From positions 35,781,081 through 35,841,080 of the forward strand of contig OX485809.1 of NCBI GenBank assembly GCA_950295325.1: a stretch of DNA of 60,000 nt. Reading direction: 5' to 3'. This document shows, one piece after another, positions 1-12,659 of this stretch; position 1 is the first letter of the stretch; each line of letters starts with the position of its first letter. The translations under genes and the position numbers were made by a program. The notes under the pieces were generated by a model, which saw only the letters and a list, made by a program, of their open reading frames with translations, searched no databases and was not told the DNA's origin. This stretch comes from Polytrichum commune. Lineage: Eukaryota > Streptophyta > Polytrichopsida > Polytrichales > Polytrichaceae.

Positions 1-1522
1 GGAGAATGGGTGGTTGCTTTGGGTAGTCCTCTTCACCTACAGAATCCGGTCACAGCTGGCATTATCAGGTGAAATATACCTCTCTTTGCTCTTATCTGAA
101 GGGTCAAAATCATACAACTACTCATAAGCTTTTCAGGGTTGACAGTGCAAGAGATTCTTTTGTTTCCAAGTACTAGTTTCAGTATATTTTGAGGCTCAAT
201 TTCATTTGTACTTTTTTCAAGTGACATGAAGATGCAAACTTTTGAACACCAGGCCAGGATTATGGAAGGTGTCTGATGTATGTGACTGCAAGTGCATTGC
301 AAGGACACTTGTAGAGCCAAGGTTGCTTCTTATGTACATCTAGGTATCGTGACTGATTGTTAAATTTTATATATTTGATCAGCTGTGTGGATCGAAAAAG
401 CTCAGAAATAGGACTTGAAGGAGTTGGAACAGGCTACATTCAGATTGATGCAGCTATCAACCAGGTATCAAAGAAATTGCATATCCTCAGTGTGCAAAGG
501 GATCGTGGAACTTCTTCTAAGTGAAAACGTTATTTCATTCTCTTTGGAATTCATACTTGAAATTTGATGAGATTAGCCACAACTCCAAGTACTTTTTTCT
601 TAGTCAATTGGGCAAGATATTTCTGGAGGGTTGTATAAGTCATCATACATTTTAATATAGCATTCTTGGGTGTGCTTATAATTAAGGGAACTCAGGGGGA
701 CCTTTGGTGAACCTAGATGGTGAGGTCATTGGCATCAATACCATGAAAGCCTTGGCAGCTGATGGTGTCAGTTTTGCAATTTCAATTGATTCAGCAATGA
801 AGATCGTGGAACAGCTGAAGAAGCGCAGGTAAGGTGAATCACATTTTAGAAGAATGATGGTCATAAAGTCTATGAATCTCCTGCATATTTACATCAATTT
901 CGAAAGATTATACTCGGAGAAGGTTGCCAATGTAGGTGGAAGATGTTGTCTTTGATGTTGTCTGTAATTTTCTTTACAGCTTATGTTGAAGCATCTTATG
1001 GTGAGAAGTACACTAAACAACTAATTTAGCATGACATTGAAACTGGTGTGCCATGCTAATTTAAGTGGTAATATCGACTTGTCAAGTAGCACCAACTGTC
1101 ATGTGACACCCTCTCTAGTTGTCACCAGTGATTTCAGGACAAATAGTGTGGGTCAATGATGAATAGTGTGAACCATACTAAATTAGATGTTTAGTGTAGC
1201 TTTTGCCAGACTATGTGATTTTTATAATTCCTTCCTTGATAGTATTGATATTAGGCATTGAGTGCAATGCACTCGTGGAGCCAGTGGAGATGTGCGAAAT
1301 CAGTGGAATTTTTTATTAGTCTACAAGTAATCTATTCTTGGTGCTCAAATTCGGAGTTGAAATTTTTGTTGCCCACTTACTGTAAACACTCTTTTGTGCA
1401 GGCACGTGGTGCGGCCTTGGCTTGGAATGAAAATGTGGGAGCTCACAGAGCCCAGAATCTTGCAACTGAAAGAAAGAAGGCCAGGGTTTCCGGATGTTAC
1501 TTCAGGAGTTCTTGTCGCTCAG
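1..1522 (+). CDS. DEG14-like (HtrA/DegP family) serine protease, partial, four exons
   Basis: Four exons are visible: 1-68 (begins before the window), 383-464, about 687-828 and 1402-1522. They encode, in order, [43 protein letters not shown], the serine-loop sequence [41 protein letters not shown], and [24 protein letters not shown] leading into the PDZ domain. NSGGPL carries the nucleophilic serine of trypsin-like HtrA proteases, and this exon order fits plant protease Do-like 14. Splice sites at 68/69, 464/465, 828/829 and 1522/1523 are GT donors. Exon 3 is odd: with acceptor AG at 685-686 the frame is one base short (GGAAC where GGGAAC is expected). No exon for the rest of the PDZ domain was found, so the gene is truncated, or it has a very long next intron, or it is a fragment. 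The family assignment is firm; function of this copy is doubtful. Confidence 0.85.
1009..1198. mobile_element. MITE with about 24-bp terminal inverted repeats
   Basis: The left end reads ACACTAAACAACTAATTTAG and the right end is its near-perfect reverse complement (ACACTAAACATCTAATTTAG when read inward). Both ends are flanked by TA. The element is about 187 bp, has no coding capacity and lies inside the third intron of the DEG14-like gene. The outermost bases CACTA/TAGTG resemble CACTA (EnSpm) ends, but the TA flank would suit Tc1/mariner-type elements, so the superfamily is open. Confidence 0.75.
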
Positions 1523-2206
1523 GTGGGTCATGTTGATCGCATCTGCTATTTTTTTGTTTATCTTGGGATCACCAAGCTCTACTAGTTATACACAGAACTT
1601 GCTTTTTAGTGTGAACACTATATTCGTTAAATTGAGACTTTCTCTAGTCTCAAATTAATATATGGATCACACAACATTCCGTGTTCCGAAACTATATTGA
1701 GAACAATCTCAAATATATTATATGTTCTAATATCCCAAATCTATTTTGTGTGGACTCAACACCAACTTCATCAACAAAAACACTTTGGGTAGAGCACTCC
1801 AAACTAGTTTCACCCAATCAACATATAAAATGATTTCTATTATTAGCATGGTCAATAAAATATGCACCTTGCAACATACAAAGTGCATGCAATAAATGCG
1901 TATTTCTTCAATGGAAAATTTAGTCCCAAACTTAATAAAAAAACAATCTTCACAATTGTATTGAAATATAGTAAATGGATATTCATCCAACCCCAAACAA
2001 TATAGCATTCGCAAGTTCTACCCAAACTTTGCCCCAAGTTTGAGGAGCACACATATGAGTAATATATATTCGTCGAATTATTGTTTACACTATAATCATG
2101 CTAACACAATCCTACCAACTTCTCATTCAACGTGGGTTGCTTCTTCTGCGATCCGAGCAAGGTTGTCTTTTGCAAAAGTTATGTACTTTTGAGGAATGGA
2201 CACCGA
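1523..2206. other. AT-rich non-coding stretch
   Basis: This stretch lies between the last DEG14-like exon and the 3' end of the minus-strand DUF7869-like gene. Short open frames exist but none has recognisable protein sequence. I see no repeat or RNA gene here. Confidence 0.5.
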
Positions 2207-5200
2207 TCAACTATGATTTTTCCGTGGTTTCCATGCTATGAATATGGAATCTGTATCTACCCAAGATGGACCATGCTCAGAATCCACCTTCCACCGAAAG
2301 TGTTGGTTTGTATCCCAGCCTGTATAATGCCAAACAACATCTTCATTCCGTGCTGTCGGTTGGTAGTACCCTACTTGTATCTGTCGAAAATGAGGGCTAG
2401 AAGTCACAAAATTTGGTTTGGACAAAGCTCTTGCCACCCACACTAGCTTTGCATATGTCTCATCTCCCGGGCGCAAAATGAGCATATAACCTTCATGACA
2501 ATCCACTGCAATGCGGAAAGATGGTGGCGGACGACTACTAGCAGGCCCCACATAATGGTCGTCCACATCAAACTCCTCTCGCACCTCTCCATTTCCCAAA
2601 AGACTAGCCTCCGAAGCTTGTACATTGACACGTGTTTGTGGCCAAAACCCATGCCTTAAAGTAAGGGGTGTATCTTGATGAAGGTTTGCCAAAGCGTCAC
2701 GTACACGTGTCCAATATTGTATCCAACTTCCGTAACGAAGCCAACACGATCCACCAACATCCGCTACCCTCAAACTCTCCCAATATTGTATGAAGCCTGA
2801 TATGCTTTTACCAATGTCCTCCAAATTCTTCATGGGTATTGGTTTGCAAGGCTTAGGCTCTCCGTCCGGCAACATCGTCCTTCCCTCCCCATCAACACGC
2901 CATACAAGGAGACCCTCCGGCGGGCTCCAGTCTTGTGACGTGCACAACAACTTGTATTGCATGGCGGGGACACCATCGTCACGCACGTAGAACCGAAATT
3001 GTTGTGCCTTCGTATGTCCGATCAATCGGTGAGCTCCGCTTCGAATATACGGTTCTATAAATGCCTTGAAGTCTGGAACCTCCTCGATCATATGGGGATG
3101 ACGGGAATGTTCTCCAAATCCATGTACGACTTCATCAACAATGGGATTGTTGGAAAATCCTCCTCGCGCAACTTCATGCTCCACCGCCCAAAAGATGCAT
3201 CAATATCATCGTGCGTGTGGCCTACTAATAGAAAAGACACAAAAACCTCCTTGAAAATGCCTTTCGCAACCAACAACGACCAATATGCAAAAACATATCT
3301 ACTTTTATTGTCCTTCGCACAATTGTCCAATTGGACACGCAGAGTTGGGGGCAAATTCTTGGCAATCACATCTTCACTTGGTGGCTCCGGCAACAAGTGC
3401 ACGCACACATCTCTTCCATCCAAGACCGCTTCAGATAGAGGTGTTGATCCCGAGTTTTCAAATAACAATCTTGATGAATAGGACGGCGGTTTCTCCAAAT
3501 CACGTAAAAGCTTCGCAAATGACCCTATCGTGTGGTTTGAATCCGCCGGATACAAATCAAGAGCATAATGAGCATACTTGACATCACCATGTCCATGTGC
3601 AATCATTCCTGCAATGCGAACCTGTAGTTAGTTTTTTCATCCAGGGTTCCAGCTCAAAAAACACCCAGGGAAGACTAAATGAGTGTCAGATGTATCTTTA
3701 GTTTGTCACGATAAGGTCGATCGATAGATCAAAAGGGTGAGGGAATGAGTTTGACATTTAATTATCACAATTAATCCATTCTCATGTGACTTGACTTGTC
3801 ACACACTTATCATAAATAAATTTATTCATTACTCAAACAATGACACATTTCTATACTTGTAAAAATTAGGACTTAGGGAATTTTGATAAAAGTCTAGTTA
3901 CAAGTGACAGAAACCACGAACCGGGAACGAAGAGAGAAACGTCTGAAGCGGACCGGGCCAGAACAGTAACAGTCTAGTGTCAAGTCACAAGTAAACGTCT
4001 AGTATCCAGTTCCAAGTAAGCGTCTGGTCACAAGTATCCAGAGAAACGTGTAGTAACCCAGAGAGAAACGTCTAGTAACAGTGCCCAGTAACTAGTAACC
4101 AGTAGCGAGTAACAGTCTTAGTGTCATAGAGAATCGTCTAGTCACATTAGCGTAAGAGAAGGGATGGGCTTTATACTTACCTTTCCTGGCTACCCCAATC
4201 GATATGGGTTAAATGGCACGACGCTCCTCCTAACTCCACAGCTTCGCCTTCATTGCGCAACTGCTACCTCTCCGTCGACCGCAAAGAGATCTCCTCAACA
4301 GATTCCGCTCCTGTATCTCAATGCACAAGATTCACCAATTCAACAGGAACCCCTCGAATGTTTACGTACTGACTGAAATGCCCCTCGAATGTGAATCGAA
4401 GGCTTCACCAATTCCTTTGCTCGAAGAATGGTGTATCAAGTCAAAAGGCTTCCTGTCAGTGTGAGCAGAACCTATGAAGGAATATCGATGTTTGAATTCC
4501 ACTTTCACTTACTGTCACAGACTATTTTCACTTTCCTCTTGTTGTTAGACTTCAATCTAATTTCACCAAATAAGCCACTTTAACACCATGATGGGGAAAC
4601 GAGTTGCTGTTCGAAATTTATACGATCAACCCCAAAATTATTGTTCTGGGCTTCTTGAGGCATGAGAGCTTCATTCTTCCAGTTCTAAGGAATAAGATAC
4701 TGAGGTCGTACTCCTCCTATCATTCAAATCTTCACTTTAATTCTACTCCGAAGATTATTTGACTTCAGAGTTAATTCATCTGGAACACAATAAAGAATTC
4801 ACATCTTTAAGCGCTACCAGACCAGGGTATGTTAATTATTAATCCCTCAAGCGGAGGGGATAACTGCTGAGTGATTCTGATAAAGAGTATTTCGGGAAAC
4901 GTTCGAGCCTGATGACTTGCTTCGAACTAAATTATAATCCCCATCTCAGGTGCTCGGTTACATTGTTACACCCTTATCCACATCATACTCATCCTCATAT
5001 TCCTTCTTTCTCCGGATATTCACTTCCAGAAATCCCAACTCAAGCGGGAATGTGACAGTTTACTGCATTGTAGTATGTCATTTATCAGGAATAGATGCAC
5101 AATGAGTCTCTCGGCTTCACACCAGGCTCACTTAGTCTCTAGGTGACTTCTTTCGAGAGTTGCCACCTTAAAACACTATCAAAGATATTTTGATTCTATT

Positions 5201-7817
5201 CTGTCTTCACAACAAGAATGAGTTCTTTAATTGTTTAGATAGGAGTAACACATCCCCTATCAAATTCTTCACCCGACAGATTTCTCCCTTCCCGCATTCA
5301 TTACCACACATAACAAGAGTTAGGAATTGTGAAATCAGCTTGCTATGTGTCCAAGTATGGTTCACAAAACAATTGTAGTTACCACACACTTCTCTTGCAC
5401 AAGAGTCTCACACTCAGGGAAGAGGATTAATGAGAAACCATATTACTCTTTCTCACCCATAAGGTAATGCACTGCTCAAATTTCAAGTCTACAATATTCT
5501 CAGACATGGGAGTTGAAGTGTGTGGAGAATAAAAGTATCTGAGTTTTAATCAGATGGGTATCCTGATAAAATCCTCGGGCTTCACACCCGGACACTTATA
5601 AACACCGAGGAATTACTCCTCTGTAGTTGAAACCTTAAGATATTGTCCAAGAAATTTCTGTACGAGTCTGACTTCAACACATACATGAAATTCACACTTC
5701 TCCCATTCAAGAGTTTCACACTCCTGAATCGAATTCTACATGAGCAACAAGGTAATCAATTTCCACTTGCACAAACAACGTGTACAAAATATATATATCG
5801 CTGAATTTACAATCTGATATATTCAAAGAGTATGATTTACAATGGAGTTTAAGGGTTTCACACCCAGTGATTGGGAGAGACTACAAAATCACTCTCTTCA
5901 CGAGAGGAAGGTCTAACACAAAAAAATCTCTCTCCCTTCTCTCCTCTTCCTCCTCCTTCTTATCTTCCTGTCCCGAAAGGTGGTGACTGACTTTAGCTAA
6001 GATATCAGGGGCTTCTTTTAATTGTCACATGTGAATTTCATGACTCCTGATATCTTCTATACTACGGGCAGCTAAGTAATATTCTACCATACCTGCCTGT
6101 TTCCATTCCTGAGTGACTAATCACCTAGTTTATCACTGTTCTGTGAGTCTTGAGTATAATTTGTCACTCACCTACCCTTCAAAGTCAAAAATCACCTATC
6201 CTATCCAAAAAATGATATCACAGAACCCAATGGCTTAGTATTCAACTATAACACAAAAAAATTCACATGGTGTACATCTATCGCCCCAAGCACAAACTTA
6301 AGAGCACAAAATTGTGTTTAGGTAATGTATTGTAATAGTTTTCAAAATCACCTGTAACCGATACAGGAAGCTTAAAAAGGCCGTCCGTGACTTTGATTCG
6401 ATTTGCAAAACATGGTGAGGCTGTTTTGGCATGGTCCATTTTGTCATGGATGATTGTAAGGACCTCCAAAGGCCTAGAGATGGACAATGCTCTATTTGTG
6501 TAGTAATCATTACGGTGTGCCTCTTGCATGTTCACATGCTTGAAATAGTTCATTTGATGTGTTGCATAGGACTCTGTCCCCATCGTGTGTGCATCTCGAA
6601 GGCGTTTCAACTTCTTGCATTTGGAACAACGGGCAAATTTGTCACCACGTCTTTTTGTAATGTATTCGCTAAAGTTTGATTTTTTTATTGCACTCAATTT
6701 CGACAATGAAATTGGGTCCAACCCGGCCTTTTCGCCAACTGCGTTACGTCCAACAATATGTCTTTCCATTTCGTGCCTGTAGGAAGAACCTTCTCCACAA
6801 CCTTTTCGCCGGTTGCGAATGTGCGTGTTTTGTGCGGCATTGCATCGGCAAGGGGGACAATGATGGTTGCCAGAGTGGTTGTTGCTTGTCTCGTTGCTTC
6901 CCTTGGTTTCTTTAAGCCCGTATTCCCATGGTGACGAGACCGGCGTCCTTCCTTGGCATACGCGGCTTGTCTATAAAATTCCGCTTTCGACACACCGTGA
7001 ATGGTGTACCATGCCGTACAACACACGTCTATGCTCTCAAGGGTGATGACCTTGTGATCCGCTCCATTCACATGTATCGCCCTATGGACATCAAGTTTTT
7101 TAGTGGATCTTAGACGGAAATCTCCAAGCCACATTTCCTCAAGGATGGCCTTCAATTTATCCCTTGGGAACAATTGGCAACAACGATGTACACAACAATC
7201 CTTTGTGGCACAACTTCTCTAATAGACTCCTCACAGAGCAACCTTTGACGTTTACACTCATTTGCAGACGGAGTAGGACGTGTCAATGTATCGTACTTCC
7301 GTAGGCCTTTGCGTGGCCGAATGTTTGCTTGGAGCTCCTGTTGGATTTGGATGTGTCGTCGCTCATGGTCATGCAAGCTAACCCCCTCAATTATCACATT
7401 CCTCAACGGCCACCTTTTCAACGAGAACCTATGAGTTGGATTGACTTCGGAATGTACGAGTGATTCCAATATAACAACTCCAACGTCCTCGGTACCAAGG
7501 GGGTTTTCATCAATACAATCTTGTGGATATGTGTTACGACAAATACCCTCCCCCACAGCAACTCCACTGTCATTAACAAGTACCACATCCAAATTCACCC
7601 ATGAAGCTCGTGAAAGCCCTGCACATTCCACTGTGGGGCAAAAAGGTGCGGATGGCGAAGAACCCCCCAAAGGACCTTCATCTGCACTGTCATCAAAACT
7701 ATCCTCCCCGACAATGTCTAGCTCATCCCCAGACGGAGATGAAGTGGTGCCCATGTAATCAGAGAAGGAATCACATCTTCCCCCAACTCCCTCCATTGCG
7801 CCTACACATGTGCACAT
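2207..7817 (-). pseudogene. DUF7869-like, transposase-like protein gene, two exon blocks, frameshifted
   Basis: The coding blocks are 6352-7817 (5') and 2207-3608 (3'), joined across a 2.7-kb intron with GTGATT donor at 6351 and TTGCAG acceptor at 3609. The junction reads ..LPVSVTG/MIAHGHGDVKYAHYALDLYP. An acidic N-terminus starts at ATG 7817. Then come a CCTAWYTIHGVSKAEFYR segment, a Cys-rich segment CSKCKK, and IIHDKMDHAKT, LRVQLDNCAKDNKSRYVF and FLLVGHTHDDIDASFGRWS. These blocks match what I recall of the DUF7869 family, which is common in transposon-like eukaryotic genes. The three D-containing motifs could form a DDD-type catalytic centre, but that is inference. The reading frame breaks near 7170, near 6740 and near 3095; the last is a C-run of four where five are needed. 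So this copy is damaged or mis-assembled. A palindrome array starts 179 bp upstream of the ATG. Confidence 0.7.
3609..6351 (-). other. Long intron of the DUF7869-like gene with degenerate repeats
   Basis: No protein-coding sequence is recognised. Positions 3890-4150 are rich in degenerate GTCTAGT/AGTAAC-type short repeats. Three diverged copies of a unit containing the small hairpin CGGGCTTCACACCCG occur near 5110, 5575 and 5850, each followed by similar TTAAGATATT-like sequence, which suggests an old tandem repeat of roughly 300-450 bp. The region is probably an intron enlarged by repeats. I see no LTR, TIR or transposase in it. Confidence 0.45.
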
Positions 7818-7995
7818 GAAATCTCAAATAAAATGGACAAAATGTAAGGATACAAAAAAATCAATTGATGGAGAAGGCAAGACACAATGATCATTTGGGA
7901 CAACGCGGCCCGACACATGTGGAACACATCTACTATGAGATCTCCCAATATTGTGCATCAGTCCAAAAATGCTCCACAACATAGTTTGGGAGCGG

Positions 7996-8454
7996 GTTTG
8001 GGTCGACCGACTCAAACCTTGTACCATGATGCGTCCAAGTCCATTTACAATTCGTTCACGGAATGGGGTTTGGGTTTGGGTCGACCGACCCAAACTTTAT
8101 AGGGTTAACCCACCCACACTGGAGTACAGGTTTAAGTCGGTCGACCCAAACCTTGTCAATGTCATATTAAAACCTCTCACAGTTGGGCAGGGGTTTGAGT
8201 CGACCGACCCAAACTTGATCACCGTAAATCCACCCACAGGGGGTAGTGGTTTGGGTCGGTCGACCTAAACCTTAAAACATGATGCGTTTAGGCTAGTACT
8301 GAGTCCGTCTAACCCTTCTGAGCATATGAATTAAGGGTCATTAACAATTCGTTCGCGATGTGGAAAAATATTTGGGTCGACCGACCCAAACCTTCTCAAT
8401 GTCATATAAAAACCTTCCAATGTGGGGTAGGGGTTTGGGTCGACCGACCCAAAC
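7996..8454. repeat. Palindrome array, family 2 (GTTTGGGTCG arms), seven copies
   Basis: Inverted repeats with arm GTTTGGGTCG, a 2-bp centre (AC, or GT where the unit is read in the other orientation) and the complementary arm CGACCCAAAC occur at 7996, 8074, 8130, 8193, 8249, 8370 and 8433. Some arms carry one or two substitutions. Spacing is about 56-78 bp, with one 121-bp gap. The sequence between copies is only loosely related. The array lies directly upstream of the DUF7869-like gene start at 7817. Confidence 0.95.
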
Positions 8455-8934
8455 CTCCTCAGGGTCACACCATATCCACCAACATTGGTGTCGCGACCCT
8501 TGCTAGTTTTTCTCCACTTAGCTCAATCGCTTTCCAACTCTAGCAAGTGTCCCGAGCGCTAACCTGCACATCCCACGCACATGCATGGTTAGCTCCCAAA
8601 ACCGCGGACCTTCAATCCCATATTTGGTCACCAAACCCTCCTACACATGCATTCGGGACTCTTTCCCCTTAGTAGGTAACCCATCGCTAAGGTGGACTTC
8701 CATCCATGGAAGTCCACTCCCTACTTGGTCATAGTGTTGCTAGGACAACACTACAACCACCCGGAGCACATTGCCAAGTATGCTCCGGGGGGGTCGGTTG
8801 GCAAAGCCGCCTCACCCATATAAGCCTCTAGGACTTTTGGCGGGGCCCCTCCCCCACCGTCAACATCCCTTTTGTCTCTCTACCAAGAGTTGGGGCCAAG
8901 TAGACATTTTCCCTTAGCCGCCGGGTCTAGAAGC

Positions 8935-9115
8935 CTCCCTGCAGCTTCAGACCTTCATAACTTCCACGTGCGGTCTCTGAATCTAACAACCAACCACTCT
9001 ATCGTCATCTACATTTCACGTAGATCCCTATGGACACCTCACTTGCCCTATTCGGGCAAGTATTGAGGAAGTTATGCCTGTTTAAACCTTTGAAGTCCCG
9101 GGAGCCACTCCCAGG
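8935..9115. repeat. Dispersed repeat R1, copy 1
   Basis: A segment of roughly 180 bp begins GCAGCTTCAGACCTTCATA and ends near AGTCCCGGGAGCCACTCCCAG. Related copies lie at about 46,657-46,905 and 47,206-47,395. It contains several small hairpins, for example ACTTGCCC..GGGCAAGT. Its origin is not recognised; it may be part of a transposable element. Confidence 0.8.
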
Positions 9116-9440
9116 CCCCTGCTGTTCCAGGGCGCTGTCCCGGGACAGCATCCCACTCAAAGTGCCATATCTCCTAGCTCACACCTCAGATTGAGGTGTT
9201 CTTTAGCATTCTAGAATCGGGACGCCATAAGCTACTCATAGCTTATGGCTTTACCCTCATGACTCCTAGTCTTTGTGGGTGGGAGGCGTTCTAAACGCCC
9301 GGGGCCCTCACCCACATTAGGATCACTTGGTCCCTCTCACCAATGGCGTCACAAGTCCCGGGTGTCACTCCGGGGTCCCCCTTGTGCCCATGGTGTTGCG
9401 GGCACTCCTCATGGAGAGGTGCGCGACAATTGGGGTGTGG
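9116..9440. other. Non-coding spacer between repeats
   Basis: This spacer holds GC-rich sequence with short hairpins, including TAAGCTACTCATAGCTTA near 9230 and the CCCGGG-containing inverted repeat near 9135. No gene is supported. Confidence 0.4.
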
Positions 9441-9714
9441 GTTTGGGTCGACCGACCCAAACCTCCTTAGGGTCATACCCTACCCTCGAACAATGGGGTA
9501 TGGGTTTGGGTCGACCGACCCAAACCTCCTCAGGGTCATACCCTACCCTCGAAGAATGGGGTGTGGGTTTGGGTCGACCGACCCAAACTTCCTCAGGGTC
9601 ATACCCTACCCTCGAACAATGGGGTGTGGGTTTGGGTCGACCGACCCAAACCTCCTTAGGGTCATACCCTACCCTCGAACAATGGGGTGTGGGTTTGGGT
9701 CGACCGACCCAAAC
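9441..9714. repeat. Palindrome array, family 2, five copies at exact 63-bp period
   Basis: Identical inverted repeats (arm GTTTGGGTCG, centre AC, arm CGACCCAAAC) start at 9441, 9504, 9567, 9630 and 9693. The 63-bp unit also conserves the spacer (CTCAGGGTCATACCCTACCC region). A degraded sixth copy lies near 9756. Because 63 is divisible by three, open frames run through the array with a 21-residue repeat. I treat those as by-products. Confidence 0.95.
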
Positions 9715-10657
9715 CTCCTCATCGTCGTACTCAATTCGCCCACAATTGGGTGTGGGCGAGGGTCGACGGACCCTAAATCACCGCAAAATCCGGCGTTTAA
9801 TGCGGCGGAAATCGCGAGGTGGGTTGGCTTTTTGCTCATTGCAAAGTTCACAGTGGGGTTGCATGCTGTGGATAGCTGCTCATGAACGACAACATGCACA
9901 AACCTTGAAGTACAGCTCCGACTGAGAGTTCTCCCTACGAATTCAGGAGTGTGAGAACAGAAAAAAAGACTGACTTTTGAGGGGTGCGCCCCTTTATACT
10001 ATCCACCTCCGCTTCCCTGACTTCCTCATTGGATGCCTTCACCGCCTAGTTTCCCGCCTACTTCTCTAGGTTATTTCAAACCTCCTGACAGAATCCCCCA
10101 GTTTTTGTTAATTAAAGAAAATGCGCATCTAACCTCAGCCGTCATCTGGGTTATCCCAGCCGTCATCTAAGTTAGCGTCTGACTGTATTGACGGTGCGTA
10201 TTGAAAGTAATGTGGATATTTAATCCGTTTTTCATTGTTTTGTGTGGTTATGACATGCACCATGCACATATGTTAGGAAGGGTGGCGGCCACATTAATTT
10301 TTTTAAGTGTCATGAGGAGAGAATGTTTGTGATAAGTGATTTAGAACAAAAACTTCTACAATGTCACCCTAATGCATCATATACATATTAAATGATGATA
10401 TTGATCTACTTTAACTCAAACATTACGGTATGGCATTAACCAATATGTAGACAAAAGAAGTCTATTAAACATTGTGTAACGCCTTATGGTAAGAGTCACT
10501 AAATACAATAGTTAAAGTGGTTATGAAGATCCTCGCAAGGGGAATTATTAATTTTGAAATTAAATTATGTCATGACAAAGTTCATTTATTGTTCCAAATC
10601 TGAATTTGCAACAATGCAAGTGACAAGAGCTTTTATATATAATATGTTGTCATCCCT

Positions 10658-10686
10658 AAACCCTAAACCCTAAACCCTAAACCCTA
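10658..10686. repeat. Interstitial telomere-like repeat (CCCTAAA)n
   Basis: Four consecutive CCCTAAA units, the plant-type telomere repeat, are followed by CCCTACA. Shorter tracts occur at about 10,864 and 11,303-11,330. These are internal and short, so they are not a chromosome end. Confidence 0.9.
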
Positions 10687-11302
10687 CAATATTGTCCTAT
10701 TCTCTCGCATGCAACTGTGGCAATGACGAATGTATGTGGACGTCGATAAGGGGATACTAACTACCAATGTCGCTTTTGAGTTCAATATTTCCATGCTAAT
10801 TGAATCCATCCTCAAGTTCACTTCAAGTTTACTAATGTGTGTGCACAAAACATCCAAAGTTGAACCCTAAACCCTTATAACGTCCACAACATGAAATACG
10901 TATTGACTAAACCCTACACCAATTAGTATATCATGTTTAGACGTTCCAAATAACATATTCACATGATCAAGATTGTGTTCACTATAACCTTCCTATTAGA
11001 CTCTTCTTCATATACAAACAACATTTGACAATGTTATATCTTTCTCCATTATCTAATATACGTGGAGGGAACAATGAACAACAACACGATAAAGTTAGAC
11101 CCCTAAATCCTAATAACATCCACAACATGAAATGTTATTTGAATAAACACAAGACCAATTAGTATATCACGTTTACACGTCCCAAATAACAACTTAACAT
11201 ACTCAACATCGTCTTTACTATAACCTTCCTATAAGACTCTTCTCACCAGTAAGTCAATGTTGTACGTTAATATTGGATAGATTAATATGTTATAACCCTG
11301 AC

Positions 11303-11330
11303 TCCTAAACCCTAAACCCTAAACCCCAAA
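11303..11330. repeat. Short interstitial telomere-like repeat
   Basis: Two to three CCCTAAA-type units in a row (CTCCTAAACCCTAAACCCTA), about 620 bp from the longer tract at 10,658. Confidence 0.8.
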
Positions 11331-11694
11331 TCTTGTAGTTGTTCAGTGCTACCTCCATATACAAACAACATCAAGTTTATCTTGCGCCATTATCTAATAT
11401 ACTTGGAGCGAACCTTCAATAACAACATGATTGCTTGAAGGGCTTCATATGATGTTGTGGTTCTCCGAATTTGCTTTTATATCACATTCCAAGTACATAT
11501 ATCACGATCCATGGTTTATTGGCGACTATGTGATTCATCAAAGTGAATATCTAGGGGATACCTTATAAAACTTGAGCATGTTAGCATTTTGAAATAAAGA
11601 TCATGCAATTCCAAACCCTCACAATATGCACTTGGGGAAGGTATTCATTTAGGCTCCACATTCAAATATCCTCAATTTCCGATTTCATGTTGGG

Positions 11695-11870
11695 GGGTGG
11701 GGATGGGAAAAGCTATTTAGTGAGCGGTGAGCGGTAAGTTTTCTAGAACATTGAAATTTTGTCAGGCGAAACATGCCCTATGACCGTGGTGTAGAGCCAA
11801 CTTTTGAAATATTTACCAAATTTATTGACAAAAAGATCCTATATCCGTGGTGGAGGGAAAATTTCTGAAT
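11695..11870. repeat. Dispersed repeat R2, copy 1
   Basis: It begins with the motif GTGAGCGGTGAGCGGT, followed by TTAGAA.TTTTGT-like sequence, CTATGACCGTGGT and CCTATATCCGTGG in the same order as at 19,880-20,075. The two copies are clearly related but diverged. The element type is unknown. Confidence 0.7.
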
Positions 11871-12659
11871 GGCAGGGCATGATAATAATGAAGCAAAACA
11901 TCGCTTACTATGGGATACTCATTAAGTAGACATACATATGGGATACTCAATGAATTCATAAACATTTGTCCATTTTGTAGATTCTTAAGAGCATATAATA
12001 TTATAGTTAATATTGCGAAATACTATTCATCAAGGATTTAAAGAATCTATATTATTAGAAGAAAATGTGATTTCAGATTTACTGAATTGTAGCTCAGCCA
12101 CACAATAATGATGCGACTCTTGTGGTCATATAGTATATGCACGGTACATTACAATCGTGGGAAAGATTTATATCATAAAACAATATGTTTAAAGGGTCGA
12201 ACTTTTTTAGCTGAGAATTAATGTGATATAAAAGTCCAACTCAATATTTAATAAGATAAAGTCATTTGCCATGTCATAGGATTCAATTATACATACTCCT
12301 TGTTAACTAGTTACGATGATATCTTCAACTTAATTATACTTTTCACAAATAAAATTATAATTCAGCGGTTATGGATAGAATTGTAACGTGTTAACATAAA
12401 TTATCTATATATACTAAATGTATGATAGAATGCGAATAAACAAATAAATTGCTCTAGAAAAGGAAAAACTCATAAATGGGAGCATATGCGGCATTGAAAA
12501 ATGAATGGTAGTCAATACAATGATATTGAGTAAAATCATTTAACACAGTATGTAAAAGTTTCGTCGTACTGATTAGAGGTACTGGACCACACTGTCAAGT
12601 GAACCAATGAACCAATAAACGAAACCAATTAGTAGAGGATGCCGTGACCGCTGAATAAC

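Larger units (their letters stand above)
9760..12655. other. AT-rich region without supported genes
   Basis: About 2.9 kb with no recognisable coding sequence. It contains short telomere-like tracts (listed separately) and a dispersed repeat near 11,695-11,870. Motifs such as CCACAACATGAAAT and GTTTACACGTCCCAAATAAC recur near 10,890-10,950 and 11,110-11,200, so part of it is an old direct duplication. Confidence 0.5.

Noticed and set aside
9756-9777. Sixth unit of the 63-bp family 2 array
   Set aside because: The arms are too degenerate (GGGCGAGGGTCGACGGACCC) to count as a full copy; it is noted only as a decayed edge unit.
9275-9925. Open frame of about 216 codons with a 21-residue GLGRPTQT repeat
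   Set aside because: It is the translation of the 63-bp palindrome repeat; two frames are open at once and the spacing is a multiple of three by chance. There is no independent protein signal.
10658-11330. Chromosome end or neotelomere
   Set aside because: The CCCTAAA tracts are two to four units long and lie between ordinary sequences on both sides.
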